16,810 nucleotides of DNA from Actinomycetota bacterium (GTDB lineage Bacteria; Actinomycetota; Acidimicrobiia; Spongiisociales; ZC4RG35): positions 1 to 16,810 of the forward strand of contig JAKEHF010000055.1 in assembly GCA_022615295.1 (NCBI GenBank). Direction: 5' to 3'. This document shows, piece by piece, positions 1 to 6,691 of this stretch. The notes under the pieces were generated by a model. It had not been told where the DNA came from and made no database searches. It saw only the letters and a list, made by a program, of their open reading frames with translations. Position 1 is the stretch's first letter, and each line of letters begins with the position of its first letter. Both the position numbers and the translations under genes were made by a program.

Positions 1-2
1 CT

Positions 3-533
3 CTCGCCACCTATCGCTCCGCGGTCACGGTGATCCAGCGAGCCGAGCTCGTAGAGCGCATCGGCCGTCTGGTGTCGGCGCGGGCGATGACACTCGGCGA
101 TGAGGGCAGGATCGTGGCGGTCCAGCTCAATGATCTCCTTTTAGGTGTCGACCACACCATCCGTCTCGTGCTCCTCGACTATGTGCGGCCGGTGCGCCCC
201 GGGGTCGTCGACAAGGCGTTGGAGACCCTCGACGGTCTCTCCGGCTCCGACCTCGAGGACCCCTCCCGTGTCGGCAAGGAGCTCGGTTTCCCCGATCTGG
301 ACGACCCCGCCGAGCCCAGGGGTCATCGGGTTCTCTCCCAGGTCGGTCGTCTCCCCGAGAGTGTCAGGGAGGAGATAGTCCGTCGCTTTGGCTCGGTCTC
401 TAAGCTGCTGCGAGCCGACGAGGGGCAGTTGGTCACCGTAGAGGGTGTCGGAGAGACCAGGGCCGCCCAGCTTCTGGCTTTCTTCTCACGTCTCCAGACC
501 TCCGCCCAGGAGTGGGAGACCTTCCTGGATTGA
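3..533 (+). CDS. disA: DNA integrity scanning protein DisA (diadenylate cyclase), 3' part only
   Basis: DisA makes cyclic di-AMP from two ATP in its N-terminal DAC domain and senses branched DNA through its C-terminal domain. The frame is open from the left edge, so the 5' end and the catalytic domain lie outside the window. The 176 visible residues cover the helical linker (AELVERIGRLV, VQLNDLLLGV) and a C-terminal RuvA-like helix-hairpin-helix region, with the hairpin VEGVGETRAAQLL near the end. The GTG at 30 is an internal valine codon, not a start, because the family sequence continues upstream of it. The position just ahead of carD matches the disA-carD neighbourhood known from other actinobacteria. 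Identification rests on the linker and HhH region only; the cyclase motifs cannot be checked here. Confidence 0.9.
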   Translation, partial: LATYRSAVTVIQRAELVERIGRLVSARAMTLGDEGRIVAVQLNDLLLGVDHTIRLVLLDYVRPVRPGVVDKALETLDGLSGSDLEDPSRVGKELGFPDLDDPAEPRGHRVLSQVGRLPESVREEIVRRFGSVSKLLRADEGQLVTVEGVGETRAAQLLAFFSRLQTSAQEWETFLD

Positions 534-546
534 CCGGACCCACCGG

Positions 547-552
547 TAGACT
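547..552 (+). promoter_or_regulatory. Probable -10 hexamer (TAGACT) for carD
   Basis: TAGACT lies in the 31-base gap after disA, with 12 bases before the carD ATG. Transcription starting about 7 bases downstream of the hexamer would leave a leader of only about 5 bases, and no Shine-Dalgarno sequence is present. The same hexamer sits just before two other genes in the window. No convincing -35 element is visible. Confidence 0.5.
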
Positions 553-564
553 CCCGACCCGCCC

Positions 565-1074
565 ATGGCCCAGACCTCGAAGTACTCCGTTGGTGACAAG
601 GTCGTGCATCCTCAACACGGTGCTGCCACCATCCAGAGGAAGGTCAAACAGGAGTTCGACGGCAAGAAGATGGACTACTTCGTCCTGGAGATAGCCACCG
701 AGCAGCTGACCGTCATGGTGCCCGTCGACCGGGTCGAGGATCTGATCCGGCCCGTGATCTCGAAGACGAAGTCACGGGAGGTGCTCAAGTCGCTGAAGGG
801 CGATCCCGAGGAGGCCGGGGCCAACTGGAGCCGCTGGTACAAGGTCCTCAATGAGAAGATGACCTCCGGCGACATCTTCCAAGTTGCCGAGGTGGTGCGT
901 GACCTCTCCTTTGCCCAGCAGACCAAGGGCATCTCCCCGGCCCTGAAACGAATGCTCTCCAAGGCCCGTCTCACCTTGAGCTCGGAGCTCGCCTTCAGTC
1001 TCGAGATCGACGAGGAGGAGGCGGTGCGCAAGCTCGATCGGGCCCTTCCCAAGGTCGAATCCCCGGAGGAATGA
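565..1074 (+). CDS. carD: CarD family transcriptional regulator
   Basis: CarD binds the beta subunit of RNA polymerase and stabilises the open promoter complex, notably at rRNA promoters. The 169-residue product is close to the usual length of about 160. The N-terminal RNA polymerase-interacting, Tudor-like domain begins KYSVGDKVVHPQHGA (residues 6-20) and runs to about residue 65. The rest is the helical DNA-binding domain. W88, in NWSRWYK, matches the conserved tryptophan that wedges into the -10 region in mycobacterial CarD. The stretch GDIFQVAEVVRDL (102-114) is also characteristic. The ATG follows a TAGACT hexamer by 12 bases and lacks a Shine-Dalgarno sequence. The stop overlaps the ispF start (ATGA), so carD probably leads an operon with ispF, cysS and rlmB. 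Confidence 0.95.
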   Translation: MAQTSKYSVGDKVVHPQHGAATIQRKVKQEFDGKKMDYFVLEIATEQLTVMVPVDRVEDLIRPVISKTKSREVLKSLKGDPEEAGANWSRWYKVLNEKMTSGDIFQVAEVVRDLSFAQQTKGISPALKRMLSKARLTLSSELAFSLEIDEEEAVRKLDRALPKVESPEE

Positions 1075-1562
1075 CCCTGTCGCCGACCAGGACGGGCTGG
1101 GGTTTCGACGCCCACCGGTTCGGCGGTCCCCCACCACTGCTCCTCGCCGGTGTGGTGGTGTCGACCAAGATCGGCGTGGTCGCCACTTCGGACGGTGACG
1201 TCCTTGCGCACGCGGTGACCGATGCCCTTCTCGGGGCATCCGTCCTGGGAGACATGGGGGAGTGGTTCCCCTCCGAGGACCCCGCGTACACCGGGGCTGA
1301 TTCGATGAGTCTGCTCCGCCAGGTGGTGTCGGCCACCGCCGAGCGGGGATGGAGACCGTCACATGTCGACGCCACGGTCATCGTCGAGACGGTGAGGATC
1401 GCCCCTCACCGGAGTGGGATCAGGGCCGGTCTGGCCACCGCTCTCGGTCTCGCCGTCGACCAGGTCTCGGTGAAGGCCTCCACGACGGACGGTCTCGGGG
1501 CACTGGGGGCGGGTGAGGGCATCGCCGCTGTGGCCGTCATCGACGTCGAGCCGACGCAGTGA
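1071..1562 (+). CDS. ispF: 2-C-methyl-D-erythritol 2,4-cyclodiphosphate synthase
   Basis: IspF converts CDP-methylerythritol 2-phosphate to the 2,4-cyclodiphosphate with release of CMP, in the non-mevalonate isoprenoid pathway of the cytosol. The product has 163 residues, the normal size. Family motifs are clear: GWGFDAHRF (9-17), with metal ligands D13 and H15; SDGDVLAHAVTDALLG (40-55), with metal ligand H48; GDMGEWFP (60-67); and VKASTTDGLGALGAGEGIA (134-152) near the C-terminus. The ATG overlaps the carD stop by four bases and the gene's own TGA overlaps the cysS GTG, so translational coupling is likely. Its usual actinobacterial partner ispD is not between carD and ispF, and the protein is not an IspDF fusion. 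Confidence 0.95.
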   Translation: MTLSPTRTGWGFDAHRFGGPPPLLLAGVVVSTKIGVVATSDGDVLAHAVTDALLGASVLGDMGEWFPSEDPAYTGADSMSLLRQVVSATAERGWRPSHVDATVIVETVRIAPHRSGIRAGLATALGLAVDQVSVKASTTDGLGALGAGEGIAAVAVIDVEPTQ

Positions 1563-2950
1563 TCCGGGTCTACGACACGATGCGGCGTGACCTGGTCCCC
1601 CTGGACACCAGGGAGGAGGGTGTCGTGGCGATGTACGTGTGCGGTCCCACCGTCCAGTCGGAGCCCCATGTCGGGCATGGGCGATCGGCTGTGGTCTTCG
1701 ACGTCATCCGTCGCTATCTGACTTGGCGTGGCTATCAGGTCCGGTACGTGAGGAACATCACCGACGTCGAGGACAAGATCATCGCGGCAGCCGCGGAGAC
1801 GGGTGAGACCATGGAGGGGCTGGGGAGACGTATGGCCGTGCGGTTCGCCGAGTCGTACCACGGGCTCGGGGTCGCCGATCCCGACGTGGAGCCCAAGGCC
1901 ACCGAGCACATCCCCCAGATCATCGAACTGATCGCCCGTCTCATAGACCGTGGTCTGGCCTACGTCCGCGACGGCGACGTCTACTTCTCGGTGAGGGCTA
2001 CGGAGGGCTATGGGCGACTCTCCGGGGTGCGACCGGACGAGTTGCGCTCCGGGCACCGTATCGAGCCGGAAGAGAACAAGGACGACCCCCTCGACTTCGC
2101 CCTTTGGAAGGCGGCCAAACCCTCCGAGCCAAGCTGGGACTCGCCATGGGGCCCCGGTCGGCCTGGATGGCACATCGAATGCTCCGCGATGGCCGAGACC
2201 TATCTCGGCGACGGCTTCGACATCCATGGCGGGGGGACCGACCTGATCTTCCCCCATCACGAGAACGAGATCGCCCAGAGCGAAGGCGCATCGGGGCGTG
2301 TGTTCGCACGCATCTGGCTCCATAACGGAATGGTCAACCTCGGCGGGGAGAAGATGGCCAAGTCGACAGGGCGCGTCGTCGATCTGCGAGCCATCCTCGA
2401 CCTCTACGGGGGCCGGCCCCTTCGTTTGCTCTATCTCCGGGCCCATTACAGATCTCCGATCGAGTACGTCCCGGAGCTTCTCGAGGAGGCCGCGGAAGCT
2501 CTCGGTCGGCTCGATCGTTTTCGGGAGCGGGCCACGCCCGGCGAGCCCGATCCGGCCGCCCTCGACACATTCCGGGCTGTGATGGACGACGACTTCTCGA
2601 CACCGGAGGCGGTGTCGCTCCTCTTCGACCTGGTCAGGGTGGGGAACCGGCTCGCCGATCTCGGGGAAGACGTCTCCGCCCTGACAGGCGCCGTCGAGGT
2701 GATCGTCGACGCTCTGGGTCTCGATGCTGCAGCACCGGCCCCGGAGACCCTCGGCGAGCTCGGCGATCTGGGGGCGCGCTTCGGAGTCGAAGGCGATGGG
2801 GAGGAGGCGATAGTCGCCCTCGTCGAGTTGCGGGAAAGGGCCCGTGCCGAGCGGCGCTACGACGAAGCCGACGAGATACGCACCGCCCTCGCCGAGGCGG
2901 GCATCGTCCTCGAGGACGGCGCCGATGGGACCCGCTGGCTACGGCGATAG
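1559..2950 (+). CDS. cysS: Cysteinyl-tRNA synthetase
   Basis: This class I synthetase charges tRNA-Cys with cysteine. The product has 463 residues, the expected size. Visible motifs are YVCGPTV (26-32) with the zinc ligand C28, the HIGH box as HVGH (37-40), WHIECSAM (204-211) with zinc ligand C208, and HGGGTDLIFPHHENEIAQSE (223-242), which carries the remaining His and Glu zinc ligands. The KMSKS loop reads KMAKS (265-269). The C-terminal part (about 310-463) is helical, consistent with the DALR and anticodon-binding region. It starts at GTG, overlapping the ispF stop as GTGA, with the MIRVYDT N-terminus expected of the family. An alternative is the related MshC ligase, but length and C-terminal domain favour CysS. 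Confidence 0.94.
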   Translation: MIRVYDTMRRDLVPLDTREEGVVAMYVCGPTVQSEPHVGHGRSAVVFDVIRRYLTWRGYQVRYVRNITDVEDKIIAAAAETGETMEGLGRRMAVRFAESYHGLGVADPDVEPKATEHIPQIIELIARLIDRGLAYVRDGDVYFSVRATEGYGRLSGVRPDELRSGHRIEPEENKDDPLDFALWKAAKPSEPSWDSPWGPGRPGWHIECSAMAETYLGDGFDIHGGGTDLIFPHHENEIAQSEGASGRVFARIWLHNGMVNLGGEKMAKSTGRVVDLRAILDLYGGRPLRLLYLRAHYRSPIEYVPELLEEAAEALGRLDRFRERATPGEPDPAALDTFRAVMDDDFSTPEAVSLLFDLVRVGNRLADLGEDVSALTGAVEVIVDALGLDAAAPAPETLGELGDLGARFGVEGDGEEAIVALVELRERARAERRYDEADEIRTALAEAGIVLEDGADGTRWLRR

Positions 2951-3671
2951 GGTCGAAGGGACCCACGCCGTCCTCGCCGCAGCCAGGGCGGGAAGGGTCA
3001 TACGGCTCTACGTCGAGACCAGTCGACGCCGGCGGCCTCAGGTCTCGGCTCTGATCGAGGTCGTCGGCGCCGATCGGGTGGTCTTTGTCGACGATGTGCG
3101 ACCACATGCAGGGACGGACTCCCCCCAGGGTGTGGTGGCCGAGTGCAACCCGATCAGGCCGCTGACATTGGAAGAGCTGTGCTCCGGGAGCGACGCTCTG
3201 ATGGTTCTCGACCACATCGAGGACCCGCACAATCTGGGGGCCATCGCACGCAGCGCCCTCGCCGCCGGCGTCGGCGGTCTCGTGCTCTCGGCTCGCCGGC
3301 AAGCCCCCCTGTCCCCGGCAGCTTTCAAGAGCGGCGCCGGCGCCTTGGAGCTCCTCCCCGTGAGCACGGTCGGCTCCATTCCCGAGGCCTTGAGCCGTCT
3401 CAAGGACCACGGTATGTGGGTGGTGGGGCTCGATGCCCGGTCGGAGCGGAGCCTGTTCGGCCTCGACCTGCTCACCGAGCCGGTGGCCATCGTGGTCGGG
3501 GCCGAGGATGCCGGGCTGGCCGAGCTGACACGACGTCGCTGCGATCTTGTCGTGTCGATCCCCATGGACCCGAGGGCGGAGAATCTCAATGCCTCTGTTT
3601 CGGCCGCATTGGCGGCATTTGAGATAATGAGGGTGCGTCGTGTCGGCCACGACACAGATTCGCCGGGTTAG
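2925..3671 (+). CDS. rlmB: 23S rRNA (guanosine 2'-O)-methyltransferase of the SpoU/TrmH family
   Basis: The product is a SAM-dependent SPOUT enzyme that 2'-O-methylates a guanosine in 23S rRNA. From the ATG at 2925 it has 248 residues, the usual RlmB size, and begins with the family signature VEGTHAVL (10-17) of the small substrate-binding domain. The three SPOUT knot motifs are present: LDHIEDPHNLGAIARSA (95-111), IVVGAEDAGL (189-198) and ENLNASVSAAL (219-229). The start overlaps the end of cysS by 26 bases. The stop codon lies inside the downstream tRNA gene. The exact rRNA target is inferred from family; TrmH or the thiostrepton-resistance methyltransferase are relatives, but the N-terminal domain favours RlmB. 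Confidence 0.9.
   Translation: MGPAGYGDRVEGTHAVLAAARAGRVIRLYVETSRRRRPQVSALIEVVGADRVVFVDDVRPHAGTDSPQGVVAECNPIRPLTLEELCSGSDALMVLDHIEDPHNLGAIARSALAAGVGGLVLSARRQAPLSPAAFKSGAGALELLPVSTVGSIPEALSRLKDHGMWVVGLDARSERSLFGLDLLTEPVAIVVGAEDAGLAELTRRRCDLVVSIPMDPRAENLNASVSAALAAFEIMRVRRVGHDTDSPG
3623..3628 (+). promoter_or_regulatory. Possible -10 element (GATAAT) for tRNA-Thr inside rlmB
   Basis: GATAAT is an AT-rich hexamer near the -10 consensus, 33 bases before the tRNA 5' end and inside the rlmB coding region. It could give the tRNA its own transcript. No good -35 at 16-18 bases is visible, and it may be coding sequence only. Confidence 0.25.
3640..3655 (+). other. Perfect 6-bp stem inverted repeat just before the tRNA
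   Basis: GTGTCG and CGACAC flank the four-base loop GCCA at the very end of rlmB, seven bases before the tRNA. No T-run follows, so it is not a standard terminator. It could mark a processing site in an rlmB-tRNA transcript or be chance. Confidence 0.35.
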
Positions 3672-3735
3672 CTCAGTTGGCCAGAGCAGCTGACTTGTAA
3701 TCAGCAGGTCATCGGTTCGAATCCGATACCCGGCT
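3662..3735 (+). tRNA. tRNA-Thr (anticodon TGT)
   Basis: A full 74-base cloverleaf folds by eye. The acceptor stem GCCGGGT pairs with ACCCGGC. The D stem is GCTC/GAGC. The anticodon stem GCTGA/TCAGC encloses loop CTTGTAA, with anticodon TGT at 3696-3698. The T stem ATCGG/CCGAT has the standard loop TTCGAAT. The discriminator base is T and the next three bases are CCC, so the CCA end is not encoded and must be added enzymatically. The first ten bases overlap the 3' end of rlmB, whose TAG stop uses tRNA positions 8-10. Confidence 0.97.
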
Positions 3736-3833
3736 CCCCGCATTTCGGCATGGTCCGGCGGTTGTGATGCCCCAAAAGCCGCGCCTCCTCAAAATGCCCG
3801 TCGCAAAGCGGTTCTCCCAATACCCTGGCCGCG
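3736..3833 (+). other. 98-base gap after tRNA-Thr
   Basis: This gap separates the tRNA from the DUF3263 gene. I see no convincing terminator hairpin with a T-run and no small gene. Its right end carries the promoter-like TACCCT hexamer listed separately. Confidence 0.5.
3821..3826 (+). promoter_or_regulatory. Probable -10 hexamer (TACCCT) of the DUF3263 operon
   Basis: TACCCT fits TANNNT and ends 7 bases before the ATG at 3834. That places the expected transcription start at or next to the start codon. No Shine-Dalgarno sequence precedes the gene, which supports a leaderless mRNA. No clear -35 is seen. Confidence 0.45.
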
Positions 3834-4049
3834 ATGTTGGCTGCTGAGGACAGGGCGATCCTCGACTTCGAGCAGGGGTGGTGGACCCAACCGGGACCGA
3901 AGGATCAGGCGATCGAGTTCAGTCTCGGTCTGACCTCCGCCCGCTACTACGACCGTCTTCGCGAGCTCATCGCCGACCCGGCGGCGATGTCCTACGACCC
4001 GCTCACCGTGCGTCGTGTCCGCACGATGATCGAGACGGTGGTGCCATGA
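3834..4049 (+). CDS. DUF3263 family small protein
   Basis: This 71-residue protein matches the actinobacterial DUF3263 family, whose function is unknown. Conserved features are the opening LAAEDRAILDFEQGWW (2-17), with the paired tryptophans, and LTSARYYDRLRELI (33-46), which resembles a helix-turn-helix segment. That suggests, without proving, a DNA-binding or regulatory role. It has no signal peptide or membrane segment. The gene follows a likely leaderless promoter. Its stop overlaps the next gene as ATGA, so it is probably translationally coupled to the LytR_C protein. The same DUF3263 plus LytR_C pair is known in mycobacteria (Rv0430-Rv0431). Confidence 0.85.
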   Translation: MLAAEDRAILDFEQGWWTQPGPKDQAIEFSLGLTSARYYDRLRELIADPAAMSYDPLTVRRVRTMIETVVP

Positions 4050-4585
4050 CCGGTCGGGGTCGTCACGCGTCCGACGGCACGTCGAGCTTCTACCGCGACT
4101 TGGCGGTGATGATCGGCGGGATCGTGCTCGTGGGCGCTGCGGTCTTCTTCGTTCTCATTCTGCTCGCCGACGGCCCCACGACGACGACGACCGAGGGGGT
4201 GGTCACCACACCCACGACGGTGCCGGCACCATCGACCAGCACGAGCGGGGCCACCTCGACCAGCATCGATGTCACCACCACGACCACGATCCCGCAACGG
4301 GACCCTTCCGAGGTCAGGGTCCTCGTGCTCAACTCGATGGGATTGGCGGGAGCCGCCGGCAGGCTAACCGAGCGTCTCGCCGAGCTGGGTTACCAAACCC
4401 TCCCCGCCGACGACTACACCCCGGAGCAGGACCCGTCGCGCATCTGGTTCCGCGAGGGATTCTCCGCCGAGGCGAACGTGCTCCTCTCCCAGCTCCCCGA
4501 CGCCCTCGTCGAGAGCATCCCCGAGGAGACCATCGGCGAGGGCGCCGATATCGTGATCGTTCTCGGAACCGGCTACGAGGAATGA
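4046..4585 (+). CDS. Membrane-anchored LytR C-terminal domain protein
   Basis: This 179-residue protein has a short basic cytoplasmic N-terminus, one membrane helix (about 20-41), a low-complexity Thr/Ser/Pro linker (about 44-82) and an extracytoplasmic LytR_C domain (about 89-179). The domain contains the typical VRVLVLNSMGLAGAAGRLTERL opening and ends with VIVLGTGYEE. It lacks the LytR-CpsA-Psr catalytic domain. The closest layout I know is mycobacterial VirR (Rv0431), implicated in envelope integrity, which is also beside a DUF3263 gene. The start is the ATG at 4046 that overlaps the upstream stop. Its own stop overlaps the next gene (ATGA), so the three genes form one coupled unit. Its molecular role is unknown. 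Confidence 0.85.
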   Translation: MTGRGRHASDGTSSFYRDLAVMIGGIVLVGAAVFFVLILLADGPTTTTTEGVVTTPTTVPAPSTSTSGATSTSIDVTTTTTIPQRDPSEVRVLVLNSMGLAGAAGRLTERLAELGYQTLPADDYTPEQDPSRIWFREGFSAEANVLLSQLPDALVESIPEETIGEGADIVIVLGTGYEE

Positions 4586-5454
4586 CCCGGGGTCCCCGGG
4601 GCGGGATCTCCCGGGTGCCCCGGCTCTGGATGCTCCCCTTGGGGGTGCTCGCCGGTCTGGCGGTCTCGGTCGCTGCCGGGGTGACCAGCCGAGCCCTCAT
4701 CCTGGATCTAGTCGCTTGGTGGCCGGTCTGGGCCGGTCTCGCTGTCGTCGTCTGGTGGGCCAGGGGTCGGCTTTGGGGCGCGGTTCGGGTTTCCGGGCTG
4801 GTGCCGGTCCTCGGCTTGGCCCTGGTCGTGGGATTCCTCATCGGGCACATCCAGGGGTGGACGGCGATGCCATCGGCCGGAGGGGTCCTGGTCGGTCCGG
4901 AGCCCGAGGGTCTCGAGACCGTGGACCTTCAGGCGCTCATACCGGGGGAGCTCCGTGTCTCGATGGGCGGCGACTTCCTCTACCTCGTGACCCCGGTCAG
5001 ATGGGGTGGTGAGGTCGGAGCGGCGGAGGGGATCGAGGAGACGTCGGGAGTGGCGATGCGGTTGACGCTTCGCCCCGATCCCGACAAGCCGATGATGGTG
5101 TTCGCAGGATGGGACATCCTGCTCTCGGGCGTTCCTGCCTGGCGGCTCGATCTCGAGGGGCAGGTCACGGCCGATCTGACGGGTCTCCGGGTGACCGGTG
5201 TCGACCTGGCGGGGTCGGGCCGGGTTCGTCTCGGTGGTGTGGCCTCCGAGACGATCGTCAGGGTCGAGGGCACCTACACCATCGAGGTGCCCTCCGGGCA
5301 GCCCGCCCGGTTGGTCGGGCAGGCCACGGTCCCGGGCGATTGGATCGCCGACGATGAGGGGTGGCGATCTCCAGTCGTGGGTCGGGGCTGGGTCGTGGAG
5401 GCCGGGGGAGGGGCGCGGGTTGTAGTCGAACAGCCCCAAGTAGACTCGCCCTAG
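4582..5454 (+). CDS. Membrane protein with C-terminal beta-rich domain, not recognised
   Basis: I do not recognise this 290-residue protein. It has three hydrophobic segments near the N-terminus, about residues 16-33, 38-60 and 70-89. A domain of about 200 residues follows, rich in alternating hydrophobic residues and in G, V and T (for example LTGLRVTGVDLAGSGRVRL), suggesting an extracytoplasmic beta structure. The layout, a membrane anchor and then a beta-rich outer domain, recalls LiaF-like envelope stress proteins, but I see no diagnostic motif. The ATG overlaps the stop of the LytR_C gene, placing it as the third gene of the DUF3263 operon. The promoter of the downstream permease gene lies within its last codons. 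Confidence 0.75.
   Translation: MTRGPRGGISRVPRLWMLPLGVLAGLAVSVAAGVTSRALILDLVAWWPVWAGLAVVVWWARGRLWGAVRVSGLVPVLGLALVVGFLIGHIQGWTAMPSAGGVLVGPEPEGLETVDLQALIPGELRVSMGGDFLYLVTPVRWGGEVGAAEGIEETSGVAMRLTLRPDPDKPMMVFAGWDILLSGVPAWRLDLEGQVTADLTGLRVTGVDLAGSGRVRLGGVASETIVRVEGTYTIEVPSGQPARLVGQATVPGDWIADDEGWRSPVVGRGWVVEAGGGARVVVEQPQVDSP
5441..5446 (+). promoter_or_regulatory. Probable -10 hexamer (TAGACT) of the AI-2E-family permease gene
   Basis: TAGACT sits inside the last codons of the upstream gene and ends 8 bases before the ATG at 5455, with no Shine-Dalgarno sequence. The spacing predicts an mRNA starting at or near the start codon. TTGTAG lies 15 bases upstream as a weak -35 candidate. Confidence 0.55.
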
Positions 5455-6687
5455 ATGTCTGCCGACCGGCTCCGTCGCGCCGCCCTGGTCGTGTGGACGG
5501 CGGTTGGTGTGATGGCCCTCGCCTGGGCCGTCCTCGTGATCGCCGACTCGGTCCGCGTGATATGGCTGCCGATGGCTTTCGCATTCGGGCTCGTCTTCCT
5601 TCTCAGCCCCCTGGTCAAGTGGCTGGAGCGTCGGGGTCTGCCACGTCTGGTGGGGAGCTTCCTCGCCTTCGCCCTCTTCGTCGCGGTGATCGTGGCGATT
5701 GCCTTGCTCGTCTATCCGACGGTCCGCGACCAAATGGCCGACTTCGTCCAGAGGCTCCCCGACCTCTACACGGGGTTGGTGGCCTGGCTCGTAGATGTAG
5801 GGGACCGTTTCGGTCTAGATGTCGAGGGTTTCTTCAGCCAGGAGGCGCTGCTCCAATGGCTCGAGGACCCGGCCAACCAGGAGACGATCCAGAACCTCCT
5901 CTTCGGCTTTGGGGCCGGTGCCGGCTTCCTGATCAGGGGGGTCACCGAGGCGGTGGTCATCATCGGCCTGGCCCCCGTGCTCGCCATATACATGCTCATC
6001 GACCTCGAGCGTTTCAAGGCAAACGCCGTGAAGCTGACCCCGCCCGCCTATCAGGAGGAGGTCGTCTATGTGGGCGGTGAGGTGGGCACCGCCCTCGGCT
6101 CTTTCGTCAGAGGGCAGTTGCTGGTCGCCCTCATCGTCGCCGCTGCCTCGAGTGTCGGCATGTGGCTCATCGATCTCCCCTTCTGGCTCCTGGTGGGGCT
6201 GATCGCCGGGTTCCTCAACCTGATCCCGTTCCTGGGGCCGGTTGTCGGGGGCGCGCTGGCCTTCATAGTCGCCCTGCTCAACGGTGACCCCTGGCAGGGC
6301 GTGCTGGCGGTGCTGATCTTCACCGGGGTCCAGCAGGTCGACAACCACGTGATCACACCGCTCATTCAAAGGACCCGGGTCAACCTATCCCCGTTCTCGA
6401 TCGTGGTCGCCCTGGTCATCGGCGGATCGCTGGCCGGGCTCCTCGGCGTCCTGGTCGCGGTGCCGATGACGGCGGCGGTGAGGATCATCGCCGGTCATCT
6501 ATGGCGGACCCGGGTGTTGGGTCAGTCCTGGATGGAGGCCTCCGAGGCGATGATCGAGGTCACCGAGCCCCCGGAGCGTCTGGCCCGTCTCACAAGACGC
6601 CCCCAACAAACCCGGCTCTTCGACACTCAGGAACTGACCGCCCTCAACCCGGAGACGTCCGATTCCTCTCCAGGGTCCGGGGCCTGA
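5455..6687 (+). CDS. AI-2E/PerM-family membrane permease
   Basis: This 410-residue multi-pass protein belongs to the AI-2E transporter family (YdiK, PerM and TqsA relatives). Several of these export small molecules or exchange ions, so the substrate cannot be told here. Hydrophobic segments lie near 10-30, 33-52, 64-88, 157-182, 215-238, 243-275, 280-292 and 312-345, with a soluble stretch (about 90-150) between the third and fourth, as usual. Signature sequences are AGFLNLIPFLGPVVGG (251-266), QQVDNHVITPLIQ (293-305) and NLSPFSIVVALVIGGSLAGLLG (310-331). A polar C-terminal tail of about 60 residues follows. The start is adjacent to the upstream stop and 8 bases after a -10 hexamer. The gene converges on livF with only four bases between them. 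Confidence 0.9.
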   Translation: MSADRLRRAALVVWTAVGVMALAWAVLVIADSVRVIWLPMAFAFGLVFLLSPLVKWLERRGLPRLVGSFLAFALFVAVIVAIALLVYPTVRDQMADFVQRLPDLYTGLVAWLVDVGDRFGLDVEGFFSQEALLQWLEDPANQETIQNLLFGFGAGAGFLIRGVTEAVVIIGLAPVLAIYMLIDLERFKANAVKLTPPAYQEEVVYVGGEVGTALGSFVRGQLLVALIVAAASSVGMWLIDLPFWLLVGLIAGFLNLIPFLGPVVGGALAFIVALLNGDPWQGVLAVLIFTGVQQVDNHVITPLIQRTRVNLSPFSIVVALVIGGSLAGLLGVLVAVPMTAAVRIIAGHLWRTRVLGQSWMEASEAMIEVTEPPERLARLTRRPQQTRLFDTQELTALNPETSDSSPGSGA

Positions 6688-6691
6688 CCGG

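Noticed and set aside
1406..2446. 346-residue minus-strand open frame opposite ispF and cysS
   Set aside because: It is antisense to two genes with complete catalytic motifs. Its composition (rich in G, D, H and P) is that of a shadow frame in GC-rich DNA.
2844..2924. Earlier rlmB start at 2844
   Set aside because: It would overlap cysS by over 100 bases and the residues do not resemble RlmB. The ATG at 2925 precedes the conserved VEG motif directly.
4160..4300. Possible simple-sequence repeat (runs of ACG and ACC)
   Set aside because: The runs encode the Thr-rich linker of the LytR_C protein with varied codons. They are not a tandem repeat with a fixed unit.
4708..5733. 341-residue minus-strand open frame opposite the unknown membrane protein
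   Set aside because: The composition is hydrophilic and His/Asp/Arg-rich without domain features. The plus-strand gene has membrane helices and start-stop overlaps with its neighbours.
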